This document shows positions 32,359 through 41,877 of a stretch of 54,099 bases of DNA, piece by piece. Position numbers and translations under genes: made by a program. The notes beneath the pieces are model-generated. The model saw only the letters and a list, made by a program, of their open reading frames with translations. It was not told the DNA's origin and searched no databases. Position 1 is the stretch's first letter. Each line of letters opens with the position of its first letter. The DNA lies in NCBI GenBank assembly GCA_050694055.1, contig JBOGWX010000120.1, forward strand, positions 1 to 54,099, given 5' to 3'. Source of the DNA: WHSV01 sp050694055 (lineage in GTDB: Bacteria > Actinomycetota > CADDZG01 > WHSQ01).

Positions 32359-34278
32359 TCATGTCTCCTGCGACTCGCCGCGCGGCCAGAACCAGCCGAC
32401 CATCGCCGCGACGGAGACCAGGCCGGCGAGGAACGCGAGCGGCCACACCTCGATCAGCACCATGAAGCAAAGTGCGGTGATCGCCAGCGTCAGGATCGCG
32501 GGCCAGACCGACTCGCCCGGCATCTCGAGCACGACCTGGGGCCGGGCATCGAGAAGCGACGAGCCCACCGTCTCGTGACCCTCCGCAAGTACCAATGCGC
32601 CCAGTTCCGGCCTCTGAGTCCCCTCATGCAGTTCCGGCTGATCCCACATCGGGTGGCGGCTCCGGACGTCGGGAATGGTCTCGAAGTTGTAGGCAGGCGG
32701 AGGACTGGGGATGGACCACTCAAGCGTGTCGGAGTTCCAGGGGTTGTTCCCCGCGAGCTCCCCGGCGCGCACACTGCGGTACCAGTTGAGCACCACGATT
32801 ATGAGTCCGATCGCGAGCACGAAGCCGCCGATCGTCGCCGCGAGATTCCACGAGTCCCACCCGAGGCCCTCCTGGTACGTGTAGGTGCGGCGCGGTTGAC
32901 CGAGCAGCCCGCTTATGTGCATGGGGAAGAACGTGAGGTTGAACCCGATGAAGGTCAGCCAGAAGCTCCACCGTCCGAGACGCTCGTCGAGCATCCGGCC
33001 GGTCATCTTCGGAAGCCAATAATAGAGTCCGGCGACGATCGGAAACAGCGCTCCGCCGATCAACACGTAGTGGAAATGCGCGACGACGAAGTACGAGTCG
33101 GTCGTCTGCTGATCGAAGGGTATCGCCGCAAACATCACACCGGAGAGGCCTCCGACCACGAAGATCACTATGAATCCCAATAGGTAGAGCATCGAGGTAT
33201 TGAGCCTGGGCCTGCCCGTTACCAGCGTCGCCAGCCATGCGAACACCTGGATCGAGCTTGGGATAGTCACCATGAAGCTCGAGGCCGAGATGAACCCGAG
33301 CGCGATCTGAGGAATCCCGACCGCGAACATGTGATGCGCCCAAACACCGAAGCCGATGAGGGCGACCGCCATTTCGGCCAGCACGATGAGCGTGTAGCCA
33401 ACGATCCGCCGGCGCGCCATCACCGGGAGGATGGTCGACACGATACCGAAGGCGGGTAACACGATGATGTAGACCCAGGGATGGCCGAAGATCCAGAACA
33501 GGTGTTGCCACAGCACCGGATCGCCGCCCGCCGCGGCATCGAAGAAGTGGAAGCCGAACGTGCGATCAAGCAGCAGCATGACGAGCCCGAGCGTTAACGG
33601 TGGCTGTGCAAACACGATCGCGAGACCCAGAGCCAGCTCGCCCCACACGAACACCGGCATCCTGTTGATCGACATCCCGGGAGCACGCAACTTGAGGATG
33701 GTGACGATGAAGTTGATCGCGCCGGCGGTCGTCGAGATGCCCAGGAGGAGCAACCCGATCAGATAGAAGTCGACGTTGACCCCAGGACTGAAACTCGAAC
33801 TGGCGAGCGGTGGGTAGTTGAACCAGCCTGCGTTGGGAGCACTACCGATCAGGAAACTCGAGTACATGAAGAGACCAGCCGCCAAGAATACCCAGTAGCC
33901 CAACGCGTTGAGGCGAGGAAACGCCATGTCGCGCGCTCCGATCATGAGCGGCACAAAGTAGTTGCCGAAGCCGGAGAGCGTAGGGATTGCAAAGAGGAAC
34001 ATCATCGTCGTTCCATGCATCGTGAAGAGCTGGTTGAAAGCCTCCGGCCCGAGCACATTGAGGTTCGGCTGTGCGAGTTGAACTCGAATCAGCAACGACT
34101 CGATACCTCCAAGGGCAAAGAAAAGCAGTCCTGTATAAAGGTATCGAAGTCCTAGCTTCTTGTGATCGACCGTGCCGATGGCGGTCGCGAGGCCGGGTCT
34201 CTCTCCCCAGATGCGTTCCAGAGTCTCCGCGATCGTGGGTGAGCCGGTGGGCTCCGTTACACGGCGCGTGATGGTCAT
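32359..34278 (-). CDS. ctaD: cytochrome c oxidase subunit I fused to a subunit IV-like tail
   Basis: 639 residues. Haem a/a3 and CuB ligands are present: MHGTTMMFLFAIP, GHPWVY, WAHHMF and VVAHFHYVL. The C-terminus has two further membrane segments like a fused subunit IV. Two proton-channel residues differ from the usual forms. The Glu of GHPEVY is Trp (FGHPWVYIIVLP), without the YS pair that replaces it in A2-type enzymes, and the K-channel Lys of PTGIKIF is Gln (IPSSIQVFAW). The Tyr of the His-Tyr crosslink remains. It is coupled to ctaC, whose stop shares one base with its start. Confidence 0.93.
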   Translation of the reverse strand: MTITRRVTEPTGSPTIAETLERIWGERPGLATAIGTVDHKKLGLRYLYTGLLFFALGGIESLLIRVQLAQPNLNVLGPEAFNQLFTMHGTTMMFLFAIPTLSGFGNYFVPLMIGARDMAFPRLNALGYWVFLAAGLFMYSSFLIGSAPNAGWFNYPPLASSSFSPGVNVDFYLIGLLLLGISTTAGAINFIVTILKLRAPGMSINRMPVFVWGELALGLAIVFAQPPLTLGLVMLLLDRTFGFHFFDAAAGGDPVLWQHLFWIFGHPWVYIIVLPAFGIVSTILPVMARRRIVGYTLIVLAEMAVALIGFGVWAHHMFAVGIPQIALGFISASSFMVTIPSSIQVFAWLATLVTGRPRLNTSMLYLLGFIVIFVVGGLSGVMFAAIPFDQQTTDSYFVVAHFHYVLIGGALFPIVAGLYYWLPKMTGRMLDERLGRWSFWLTFIGFNLTFFPMHISGLLGQPRRTYTYQEGLGWDSWNLAATIGGFVLAIGLIIVVLNWYRSVRAGELAGNNPWNSDTLEWSIPSPPPAYNFETIPDVRSRHPMWDQPELHEGTQRPELGALVLAEGHETVGSSLLDARPQVVLEMPGESVWPAILTLAITALCFMVLIEVWPLAFLAGLVSVAAMVGWFWPRGESQET

Positions 34279-35243
34279 CAGTCGAGCTGACCCAGGTAAT
34301 CCAACAGGGTCTCGATCTCATCCTCGCTCAACTCGACGGGGGGCATGGTGTTCCCGGGCTTGACACCCTGCGGATCGATGATGAAACGTCGCAGGTTGTC
34401 GCGCGTGTTGTCGAGGACGCCGGCCGCAATGGTGTCGCGGCCGGCCAAGTGTGTGAGGTCCGGGCCCAGATCGCCCGCCGCCTCCGTCCCTCTGATGGCG
34501 TGGCATCCCGCGCAGGCAGAGTTGACGAAGATCTCTTCACCCCGCGCTGCGTCTGCATTCTCCGGTTCGGAGGCATCCGCAGAATTGTCGGCCAGCCAGC
34601 GATCGAACTCGCCCGGTGGGTCGGCCTCGACCCAGAAGATCATGTTGGCATGCTGTAGACCACAGAACTCAGCACATTGACCTCGGTACCTTCCGGGCTC
34701 ATCCGCTTGGAGCCACATGGTGTTTACCTGTCCGGGAATGTGATCGGTCTTGGCTTGCAAACGGGGTACCCAGAAGCTGTGGATCACGTCACCACCCAGC
34801 AGCCGAAGTCGCACCGCTTCACCCGCGGGAATGTGGATCTCGTTGGCAACCACCGCACCGGTCTCCGGATAACGGACCTCCCACCACCAATCGCGCGCGG
34901 TCACTTCGATCGTGACCACAGGATCCCCCGGCGGAGAGGACAACGCCGCCATGTCGCGCAGAGATATCAGGAAAACCGCTGTCAGGATAAGACTGGGGAG
35001 AACGATTCCAGCGATTACCACAAAGCGATTACCCCATGGCACGTGTTGTGAGACGGTTATACCCGGCCGGCGCGAGCGCGCAATCCCTGCAACGATGAAC
35101 GCGAGAACCACGACGAACACGACGCTGGAGATCGCGAGCATCAGCCACCAAAGGCCCTCGATTCGTTGCGCCGCGGGACCGCCGGGATTCAGTGTTGAGG
35201 CATCACCCGAGCACGACGAGGCCAGCAGGCATCCACACACCAC
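34278..35243 (-). CDS. ctaC: cytochrome c oxidase subunit II with fused cytochrome c
   Basis: 321 residues. Two N-terminal hydrophobic segments precede the CuA domain, with SFWVPRLQAK and the CuA ligands in CAEFCGLQHANM. The C-terminal domain is cytochrome c with CAGCH and a distal Met in GNTMPP, so the enzyme is of the caa3 type. A lipobox-like LASSC lies close to the GTG start, which has no charged n-region and no clear Shine-Dalgarno; the exact start is therefore uncertain. Confidence 0.92.
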   Translation of the reverse strand: MVCGCLLASSCSGDASTLNPGGPAAQRIEGLWWLMLAISSVVFVVVLAFIVAGIARSRRPGITVSQHVPWGNRFVVIAGIVLPSLILTAVFLISLRDMAALSSPPGDPVVTIEVTARDWWWEVRYPETGAVVANEIHIPAGEAVRLRLLGGDVIHSFWVPRLQAKTDHIPGQVNTMWLQADEPGRYRGQCAEFCGLQHANMIFWVEADPPGEFDRWLADNSADASEPENADAARGEEIFVNSACAGCHAIRGTEAAGDLGPDLTHLAGRDTIAAGVLDNTRDNLRRFIIDPQGVKPGNTMPPVELSEDEIETLLDYLGQLD

Positions 35244-35412
35244 GCTTGCGCGCCGGCCGCATGTCCTGACGCGTTCTCTTGCTTGACGCGTTGGGCTGGT
35301 GCCTGACTGCTTCAGTGCCGCCCCCTGCGAGTGGACCTACGAGGCCCTCGTTGGGTCGCTCTCTACCCCGCACGATAGCCGGATAACGCCTTGCGATGCA
35401 GGCGGCCGCCGG

Positions 35413-36009
35413 TCAGCGCACGACGCGATAGCTGATGTGCGTCGCGAACGGTGACTGGAGGAGCCGCAGGTGCTCGAGGCTCACCGTCTCGTCGAAGTCG
35501 TCGAACAGGCGTTTTCCACTACCGAGCACGACCGGTGCGATCGAGATCGACAGTTCTTCCACGTACCCGGCGCGCAGCGCCTGGCGGATGACGTCCGCTC
35601 CTCCCATGACGAACACGTCCTTGCCGTCGGCCGCCTCCCGCGCTTGAGCGATCGCTTCGTCGAGCCCGTTTACGAATGTGAATCCGGCGTCTCCGGGAGC
35701 GTCCTCCGGCCGGTGCGACACGATGAAGAATGGCACTCCGAAGGGATTGTGGCCGCCCCAAGCCCCCGCTGCCTCGTAGGTGTTGCGCCCGCCGACGACG
35801 GCGCCGACCCTAGCCATCGCCTCGTCGAGGAGCTCCTTGTCCGCGCCCGTCGCCTCGCCCTTCGGGTCCTCGTCGTAGCTCCACGGACCGCCGAACACCC
35901 AGTAGTGCAATCGCTCACCGCCCTCGCCCAGACCGCGGCCCGGTCCGTCGTCCGGCCCGGTGATGTATCCGTCCAGCGAGGTCGTGATTCCCGCCGCCAC
36001 CTTCGTCAT
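35413..36009 (-). CDS. dihydrofolate reductase-like (RibD C-terminal) protein
   Basis: 198 residues of the RibD_C/DHFR-like family: AAGITTSLDGYITGPDDG at the N-terminus, VVGGRNTYEAAGAWGGHNPF, VFVMGGADVIRQAL and VLGSGKRLFDDF. Such stand-alone proteins are probably NADPH-dependent reductases of unknown substrate. A GGAGGAGGA-type Shine-Dalgarno precedes the ATG. The gene is alone, with gaps on both sides. Confidence 0.88.
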   Translation of the reverse strand: MTKVAAGITTSLDGYITGPDDGPGRGLGEGGERLHYWVFGGPWSYDEDPKGEATGADKELLDEAMARVGAVVGGRNTYEAAGAWGGHNPFGVPFFIVSHRPEDAPGDAGFTFVNGLDEAIAQAREAADGKDVFVMGGADVIRQALRAGYVEELSISIAPVVLGSGKRLFDDFDETVSLEHLRLLQSPFATHISYRVVR

Positions 36010-36233
36010 CGGTCTCCTCCTCCTTGGTCGTCACCATCATGAGTCAAGACCGATGCGCCCGTCGAAACTCATCGGTGCCGCTGTGAGGCTCACGAGCTTT
36101 CGCCGTTGACGGCCAGCTCGGCGTCACCCAAGGGAGTAGGAGGATCTGTTCACGAAGCGGGTCGACCGAGCGAGGAGCAATGCCTTCAGAGCCCCGCAAA
36201 GTCCCTGCTTAGGACATCCTGAAGGAGTGTGGC

Positions 36234-36416
36234 CTAACGCCGGCGGGTGACACTCTTCACTGCATCCTTGAGCTTCTCGCCCGCCTGCTTCATGTTGCTC
36301 TTGGATTGCTCGGAACGCCCCTCGGCCTCCATCTCTCGATCACCGGTGGCGCGTCCCACCTTCTCCTGCGCACTGCCCTTGACCTCCTGGGCCTTGTTCT
36401 GAGCCTTGTCGCTCAT
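36234..36416 (-). CDS. CsbD-like stress protein
   Basis: A 60-residue, highly charged, low-complexity protein: MSDKAQNKAQEVKGSAQEKV followed by GRATGDREMEAEG and a basic C-terminus. This matches the CsbD family, small general-stress proteins of unknown mechanism. GGGAGG precedes the ATG. Confidence 0.85.
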   Translation of the reverse strand: MSDKAQNKAQEVKGSAQEKVGRATGDREMEAEGRSEQSKSNMKQAGEKLKDAVKSVTRRR

Positions 36417-36570
36417 TGCAACCTCCCAAATAGTTGGACTTCTCTCCCCCTACCCTCGCAGAGGGGGTTGTATCCAGTTAGCGGTCCCCAATGGAACCGT
36501 CCCTTCCGCTCGTGGATCGCGAGGTCGCTCGTCGTAGACAACCTTCACGTTTCCCTGAGATACTCAATCG

Positions 36571-36819
36571 GTGAGTCTTCCAGGCGGCGCCGCGATTTTG
36601 ATTACTCTCGCTCTGGTGCTGCTGCCCCTCTGGGGCGCGATTGATGCTGCGCTTAAGCCGGACAGTCGATGGCAGGCTGCCGACCAGAGCAAGGTCACTT
36701 GGGTGCTCCTGCAACTTCTTGGCATCCTGGGTCTGGGTATCGTCGGACTCATCGCAGCGGCCATCTATTTCTGGCGAATCCGACCCCAGCTCACCCGGTT
36801 CGACCGCGCTGCGGCATGA
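36571..36819 (+). CDS. small two-segment membrane protein
   Basis: 82 residues with two hydrophobic segments (AAILITLALVLLPLWGAIDA and a second, WVLLQLLGILGLGIVGLIAA). Between them lies a conserved-looking RWQAADQSKVTWV. It resembles actinobacterial DUF2516/PLDc_N-like two-helix proteins. The start is GTG. Function unknown. Confidence 0.65.
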   Translation: MSLPGGAAILITLALVLLPLWGAIDAALKPDSRWQAADQSKVTWVLLQLLGILGLGIVGLIAAAIYFWRIRPQLTRFDRAAA

Positions 36820-36913
36820 GGTCGGCGCAGCTTCTCATTCGGCTGGATCCGACTTTCAGAAACTGAGCCGGACATGGAACCCCAAGCCGGTTACGCGCGC
36901 CTGGCGCATGCCA

Positions 36914-36985
36914 ACCTCGCTCGGTTTGTTCCGCATAATGGAACCAAGTGAGCAAAGTTTGTGGAGAACCTCAGTGGCTGGAGCG
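36914..36985 (+). repeat. conserved leader segment, copy A
   Basis: This 72-base segment matches 51419-51487 at 59 of 69 aligned bases with one 3-base gap. In both copies the same frame stays open and gives TSL-LFRIME--EQS--RTSVA. Both copies contain an inverted repeat GTTCC-N7-GGAAC (here 36928-36944; one mismatch in copy B). It directly precedes the sulfotransferase-like gene. Confidence 0.6.
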
Positions 36986-36987
36986 CA

Positions 36988-37761
36988 ATGGTGATCAGAC
37001 AACTACAGCACGGCCTGGGTAGCTTCTTGGGCCAGTATCCAAGTGTCTATTTGCCGCCGGCTCGTCTCAAGCACCGCTGGGTTACCCGCGGGAACGAGAG
37101 GGATCGCAGCCTCGCCTACCTGGATGTCAGCCCCCCGCCCACGGAACGCAGGACCGACATCGTCATCGAAGGCTTTCCTCGCTCGGCCAACAGCTTTGCA
37201 GTTGCTGCGTTCCGATTGCCGCAACCCACCTTCGTTTACATCGCGCACCATCACCACGTCGCCTCGCAAGTGCTCGCCGGGATAAAGCTGGGGATCCCGA
37301 GCCTTGTCCTCGTCCGGAATCCGCAGGACGCGATCCTGTCGCTCTTGATCAGGCACCCCGAGATCAGCGCCCGACAGGCTCTGGCCGACTACATGCACTT
37401 CCACAGACCACTCGTCAAGCATCTCTCGCGCTTTGTCTGCGCGCGCTTCGAGGAGGTCGTAACCGACTTCGGTGCCGTCATTCGGCGGGTCAACGAACGC
37501 TACGGGACTTCCTTCCAAGAGTTCGAGCACTCCGCGGACAACGTCAAGAAGTGCTTCGAACAGATCGAGGACTATCACTCTAGAGGCGGAGAGCGCCCGC
37601 AGGAGACGATGATCCCCCGTCCCTCGGACGAGCGGCGAGCACTGAAATCCGCGCTGCTACCAATATTCTTGGATGAGCGTCTCAGCCAGAAACGGGCTGA
37701 GGCCAATGCGTTGTACGAACTCATGGTCAAAGACGCGAGTTACGTCGCCGAAGGAGAGTGA
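36988..37761 (+). CDS. sulfotransferase-like P-loop protein
   Basis: About 257 residues. A phosphosulfate-type P-loop EGFPRSANSFAVAAF is followed by VLVRNPQDAILSLLIRHPE, which fits the 3'-phosphate site of PAPS sulfotransferases. The C-terminus is helical. Starts are ambiguous: GTG 36961 lies inside the conserved leader, while ATG 36988 follows GGAG and gives MVIRQLQHGLGSF; I prefer the latter. Acceptor unknown. It is followed by murJ with 66 bases between. Confidence 0.7.
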   Translation: MVIRQLQHGLGSFLGQYPSVYLPPARLKHRWVTRGNERDRSLAYLDVSPPPTERRTDIVIEGFPRSANSFAVAAFRLPQPTFVYIAHHHHVASQVLAGIKLGIPSLVLVRNPQDAILSLLIRHPEISARQALADYMHFHRPLVKHLSRFVCARFEEVVTDFGAVIRRVNERYGTSFQEFEHSADNVKKCFEQIEDYHSRGGERPQETMIPRPSDERRALKSALLPIFLDERLSQKRAEANALYELMVKDASYVAEGE

Positions 37762-37827
37762 CCGCCTGAGAGCTTGCGGCGACAAACACACGACTCTCGG
37801 GACCGAGCCGGCTGAGTCGATTCCAAG

Positions 37828-39477
37828 GTGAAGGAGCAAGGCCCAGCGCAGACTCGGCCTAACCCGATGTCCCTCGTGCGCGCCTCTGCGGTTATGACGG
37901 TAGGCACCATTCTGTCGCGCGCCACGGGGCTTCTGCGACTCACGGCGATAACCGCCGCGTTGGGGGTTGCCGAAAGCAGGCTGGCCGACTCCTACAACCT
38001 CGCCAACATGGTTCCCAACTTGCTCTACAGCCTACTTCTCGGCGGCATCCTCACGTCTGTGTTCGTTCCCGTGATCGTAGAGATGCTGGACAAGGAGGGG
38101 CGCGACCGGGCCTGGGAGGGGATCAGTGCGCTCATCAACCTCTCCGTTCTCGTACTGTGCGTTGCGACCATGATCGGCATGGTCGCGGCACCATGGATCG
38201 CGGAGTTCTACGCCACTCGGCTGGAGGGGGATGCGGCAAGGGCGCAGCAACATGTGATTACCGTCCTCCTTCAGCTGTTCATACCGCAGGTCATCTTCTA
38301 CGGTCTCACCGCACTGACTGCAGGGTTACTGAACGCAAACGGGCGGTTCGGAGCCCCCATGTACACGCCGGTGCTCAACAACATCCTCGTGGTGGCCATA
38401 TTCGCGGCATTTCATACAACCTACGGGAACGTCGGGCTGGACGCGACCCCAGGGCAACTGTTGGTCATTGGGGCCGGCACAACCCTCGGAGTGGCCGCCA
38501 TGGCGCTGGCTCAGCTCCCGTTCCTACGTGGTCTTGGCCGCTACCGGTTCAACCTCTCCATCCGGCATCCCGCGATCAAGAAGGTCGCGAAGTTGTCGGT
38601 CTGGGTGGTTGGTTACATGACAGTCACGCAACTCGGCTTTCTTGCAGTGCAATGGCTATCCAACGCGCAGCAAGGTGGCTACTCCGCATACTTCGTCGGA
38701 TTCACCTTCTACATGCTGCCGATCAGCATGTTCGGACTGTCGATAACCACCGCGCTGCTGCCGCAGATGAGTCGTCAAGCTTCAAACGAAAGCTGGGCCA
38801 ATTTTCGCGAACGGATGTCCCTCGGAATCCGGGCAACGACGTTTCTCATCGTGCCGGCGTCCGTAGGCTACTTTGTGCTTGCACAGCCACTGGTAGAATT
38901 GCTGTTGGAGAACGGAGTAATGACTCCGGAATCGACCAGCCTCGTTGTCGATGTCTTGAGGTTCTTTGTTGTGGGATTACCACAAGGAGCCATCGTGACT
39001 TTCTTCGTACGTTCCTTCTATTCGATGCAGGACGCGCGCACTCCATTCTTTCTGGCTTCGCTTGTCGTCATCTTCAATACAGGAATCAACGTTCCATTGT
39101 TTGCCTGGTTGGGCGTGGAAGGCCTCGCCCTGGGACATGCGCTCGCCAGCACGTTCGGCATCCTCCTTCTGGGTCGCTCACTGGCTCGTCGCGCCGGTGG
39201 CTTGGATGGAACGAGGGTTAGGAAGAGTGTCACGCGCATCACACTCGCCTCGATCGTCATGGGCGTCATCGTTTGGTTGTTGCTACTCGCGTTGAATCTG
39301 GTCATCGCAAGCGAGGGGTTCTTACAGCAGTGTGTCCTGGTAGGCGTGCCTTCCGTTGGCGGCATCGTGTCGTACGTTTTGCTGGCACACGCGTTCAAGG
39401 TGGAAGAGATCGCATATGTGCGCCGGCTGCTCACCCGAAGCCGGACTCCGGAGGTACCGACCTCCCCGACCCTTTGA
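37828..39477 (+). CDS. murJ: lipid II flippase MurJ
   Basis: 549 residues with about 14 membrane segments of the MurJ/MviN branch of the MOP superfamily. The N-terminus has VGTILSRATGLLRLTAITAA and NLLYSLLLGGILTSVFVPV; the middle has SITTALLPQMSRQ. MurJ moves lipid II across the membrane for peptidoglycan synthesis. The start is GTG; ATG 37867 is an alternative. It is followed immediately by a CapA-family remnant. Confidence 0.9.
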   Translation: MKEQGPAQTRPNPMSLVRASAVMTVGTILSRATGLLRLTAITAALGVAESRLADSYNLANMVPNLLYSLLLGGILTSVFVPVIVEMLDKEGRDRAWEGISALINLSVLVLCVATMIGMVAAPWIAEFYATRLEGDAARAQQHVITVLLQLFIPQVIFYGLTALTAGLLNANGRFGAPMYTPVLNNILVVAIFAAFHTTYGNVGLDATPGQLLVIGAGTTLGVAAMALAQLPFLRGLGRYRFNLSIRHPAIKKVAKLSVWVVGYMTVTQLGFLAVQWLSNAQQGGYSAYFVGFTFYMLPISMFGLSITTALLPQMSRQASNESWANFRERMSLGIRATTFLIVPASVGYFVLAQPLVELLLENGVMTPESTSLVVDVLRFFVVGLPQGAIVTFFVRSFYSMQDARTPFFLASLVVIFNTGINVPLFAWLGVEGLALGHALASTFGILLLGRSLARRAGGLDGTRVRKSVTRITLASIVMGVIVWLLLLALNLVIASEGFLQQCVLVGVPSVGGIVSYVLLAHAFKVEEIAYVRRLLTRSRTPEVPTSPTL

Positions 39478-39483
39478 ACCTCG

Positions 39484-39890
39484 GTCGAGGCCCGGAAAGC
39501 TCGGCAAGCTGGGGCCGAGTTCGTGATCGTGAGTCTTCACTGGGGGACGGAGAACGTACATGAGCCCACGAGCGACCAAAAGCCTTGGCGCGCGGGCTTG
39601 TCGGCTCGCGAGCGATCGATCTCATTCTTGGCCACCATGCACATGTGGTTCAACCGCTTGCTCGCATCAAGGGGCGTTACGTCGTCTACGGCATGGGCAA
39701 CTTGCTCTCGAATCAGTCGAGCGAATGTTGTCCTCTTGCTACTCAAGACGGGGTTCTGGTACGAGTTCGAGTGCGGGAGGTCGCAGGCCGCCTAAGGGCC
39801 GTGGGTGTCCTCTATTCGCCAACCTGGGTTGATCGGGGCTCGTACCGGATACTGCCGGTGAAAGAAGATGCTGCGAAACGACGCTACGCC
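39484..39890 (+). pseudogene. CapA-family (polyglutamate synthesis) pseudogene
   Basis: Only the C-terminal part of a CapA-like metallophosphatase-fold protein remains, without a start, beginning within about ten bases of the murJ stop. The first frame gives AGAEFVIVSLHWGTENVHEP; after a one-base frameshift near 39585 the second gives LILGHHAHVVQPLARIKGRY and VVYGMGNLLSNQSS. These match the CapA HWG, GHH and GNFLSNQ motifs. After about 39890 the frame no longer resembles the family. Confidence 0.7.
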
Positions 39891-40020
39891 CCAAGCCCTG
39901 AGACCCACCCTTCGTGCTTCGTTGTCGCGCACGCGCGCGACAGTGGAAGCTCTCGGCGCAAAGGGCGTTCGCCTGGGCGGACATTAGCTCGCCCGCCCCG
40001 ACTGTGCGCGGGCAACGGGA

Positions 40021-41814
40021 TCAGTGCGACACCCTCTTCCACGGGGCGAACGCGTTCTGAACTCCTCGAAGGCTCGGCTCGAGCTGCGGATAGTGCCTCA
40101 GCAGAACATCGATCATGGTCGTGTTGCCGATCCAATCGATCCCCTCTTGTGTGTAGACCTTGGGTGTGTAGTCGATCGTAAAGAAACGATCACTGTTGAG
40201 CCGGCGAGACGCCATCAGTATGAATACGCGGAACGCCGTGTCGCTGAACCCGAATCCCTTCGGCAGAGGCTCGGCGTAGAGGCCGATCATGAGATCGAGT
40301 CTGTCGATATCGCCGCCGTACAAGCGGCTTAGCTCCTCCGCGCGCGCCGCATCTTGAGTCAACTCCTCGAATGACTCCGCCGGCTTCAGGTGCCACAGTC
40401 TCCGGAACTCGTTGTAACGAGGTACGCCTCGTTCACGCGTTCGCATGATGTCGACGGCCGCGAGATCCATCGAGGTTCCGTCGGGCCGTTCGAAGGTCTG
40501 AAGGAACTTGGGATAGTTGTGCAGCGTGATGGCTCCGGGATGGGCGATACCGAACGAGTACAGCGCGTTCGCCATTCCTATCTCTTCGAGCCGGGTACGG
40601 GTCTCTAGCGCTCCGACTTCTCGAAAGGTCCTCTCCTGCAGCACCTGGTCGTCCTCGAGCGAACGGAACGTGTAGTCGTCGGGAAGCAGCGGGTGCATGC
40701 GGTAGACGGCGACGAACTCCTCGGTGAGCGAATAGGGCACGCCGAAGTGCTTCGTTGGGGCGCCTGGGATCCCGCTGAGGATCTCGCTCGATCCGAGCCG
40801 TCCGAAACGTTTGTTGAAACGCTCTCCCATCAAGCCCCACCAGTTCGCGTTCATGGCCAGCTTCGTCGTGGGATGGGCGATGATGCCCGGCGTCCACTCG
40901 ACGGTGTGAATCTTGGCCATCAGTGCGGCGTTGATCAGCCGGGCGTGGTCGTAGAGTTGTTGGTCCGACCATGTCGGATACGCGCCGTGCAGCCGGTCGC
41001 AAATAGAGTTGTGCTCGAGCGTAAAGAGTGTGTGCAGCAGACCGAGTCCGATCCAAAAGTTGCCCGCCGCTCCAGTGAGATCGAGCCCTTCTTCGAGATC
41101 CTTGGGAAGAAGACCGGACGAGTCGATCCGCAGTTTTCCGTCCTCATGGGCACGAAGCTTTTCGGCGAACTCGCGCGTGCTCCCGTAGATCTGCGAACCG
41201 TCCCACCAGTGGCTGTCATCGGTGATGAAGGTCGGCGGAAGATCGCTGTCCAGATCAGAGGTCGGATCCCGGCGCGTGCGCTCTATCTGCATGGGATCCT
41301 CGGGCCACCGATCGTCCGCCTCGAGTTCGATCTTCCAGGGATTCTCCGGCTCGTTCTTGCCGTGGCTGAACCAATCATGAACTTCGAACTGCAACCACGC
41401 CCCGGCTAGGACGTTCAGGGTTGTCGCCGGGATGAACTGATCGCGCGTCAGGAGACGGCGGCTGATCAAGCGCGGATTCGGCTCGAGAATGTCGGGCGTT
41501 CTCTCGGGATGCGTGTGTTCGATGGGCACGTTCCGCCCGAAACGGCTCCCGATGCTCCCCATCGCGGGGTCGTTGAGGTCGTTGTAGCTACCCTCCAGGG
41601 TGCGGGTGTTGATGTTGGTGGGCCGTCCCTCCTTGGTGACCGCATCCCTGGTCGGGGAGGTCGTCCTCGTGTCGTAGAGATTCTTTTGCCGGTAGAGGTT
41701 CCGCAGTCCCGCCAAAGTGAAGATCCCCAGAGGCCGCGGCAGCCGGTCCCAATGCCACCGGTTGTCGATTGCGTTAGCGGAGGCGGTCCACATCCGCGCG
41801 AACAGATTCGCCAT
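40021..41814 (-). CDS. alpha-dioxygenase/cyclooxygenase-like haem peroxidase
   Basis: 597 residues of the animal-type haem peroxidase superfamily. The distal His (about H146) is in WLQFEVHDWFSHG. EEFVAVYRMHPLLPDDY carries the proximal His (about H374) with a Tyr three residues before (Y371), the same Tyr-x-x-His arrangement that carries the tyrosyl radical in cyclooxygenases and alpha-dioxygenases. It is therefore more likely a fatty-acid dioxygenase than a simple peroxidase. Products would be fatty-acid hydroperoxides. It is the last gene of a run with catalase-like and DyP-type haem proteins. Confidence 0.82.
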   Translation of the reverse strand: MANLFARMWTASANAIDNRWHWDRLPRPLGIFTLAGLRNLYRQKNLYDTRTTSPTRDAVTKEGRPTNINTRTLEGSYNDLNDPAMGSIGSRFGRNVPIEHTHPERTPDILEPNPRLISRRLLTRDQFIPATTLNVLAGAWLQFEVHDWFSHGKNEPENPWKIELEADDRWPEDPMQIERTRRDPTSDLDSDLPPTFITDDSHWWDGSQIYGSTREFAEKLRAHEDGKLRIDSSGLLPKDLEEGLDLTGAAGNFWIGLGLLHTLFTLEHNSICDRLHGAYPTWSDQQLYDHARLINAALMAKIHTVEWTPGIIAHPTTKLAMNANWWGLMGERFNKRFGRLGSSEILSGIPGAPTKHFGVPYSLTEEFVAVYRMHPLLPDDYTFRSLEDDQVLQERTFREVGALETRTRLEEIGMANALYSFGIAHPGAITLHNYPKFLQTFERPDGTSMDLAAVDIMRTRERGVPRYNEFRRLWHLKPAESFEELTQDAARAEELSRLYGGDIDRLDLMIGLYAEPLPKGFGFSDTAFRVFILMASRRLNSDRFFTIDYTPKVYTQEGIDWIGNTTMIDVLLRHYPQLEPSLRGVQNAFAPWKRVSH

Positions 41815-41877
41815 GTCGAGCTCCTTTCGGTCCGGTCACTGAGGATGCAACGAAGATGTGAGGGCGGCAAGTGGCGA

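Noticed and set aside
34278..35290. ATG at about 35261 as an upstream start of ctaC
   Set aside because: It is in a different frame and cannot extend the subunit II protein.
36446..36467. CCCCCT-N10-AGGGGG hairpin as a terminator
   Set aside because: It is upstream of the CsbD-like gene, has a short stem and large loop, and has no T-run, so I do not call it.
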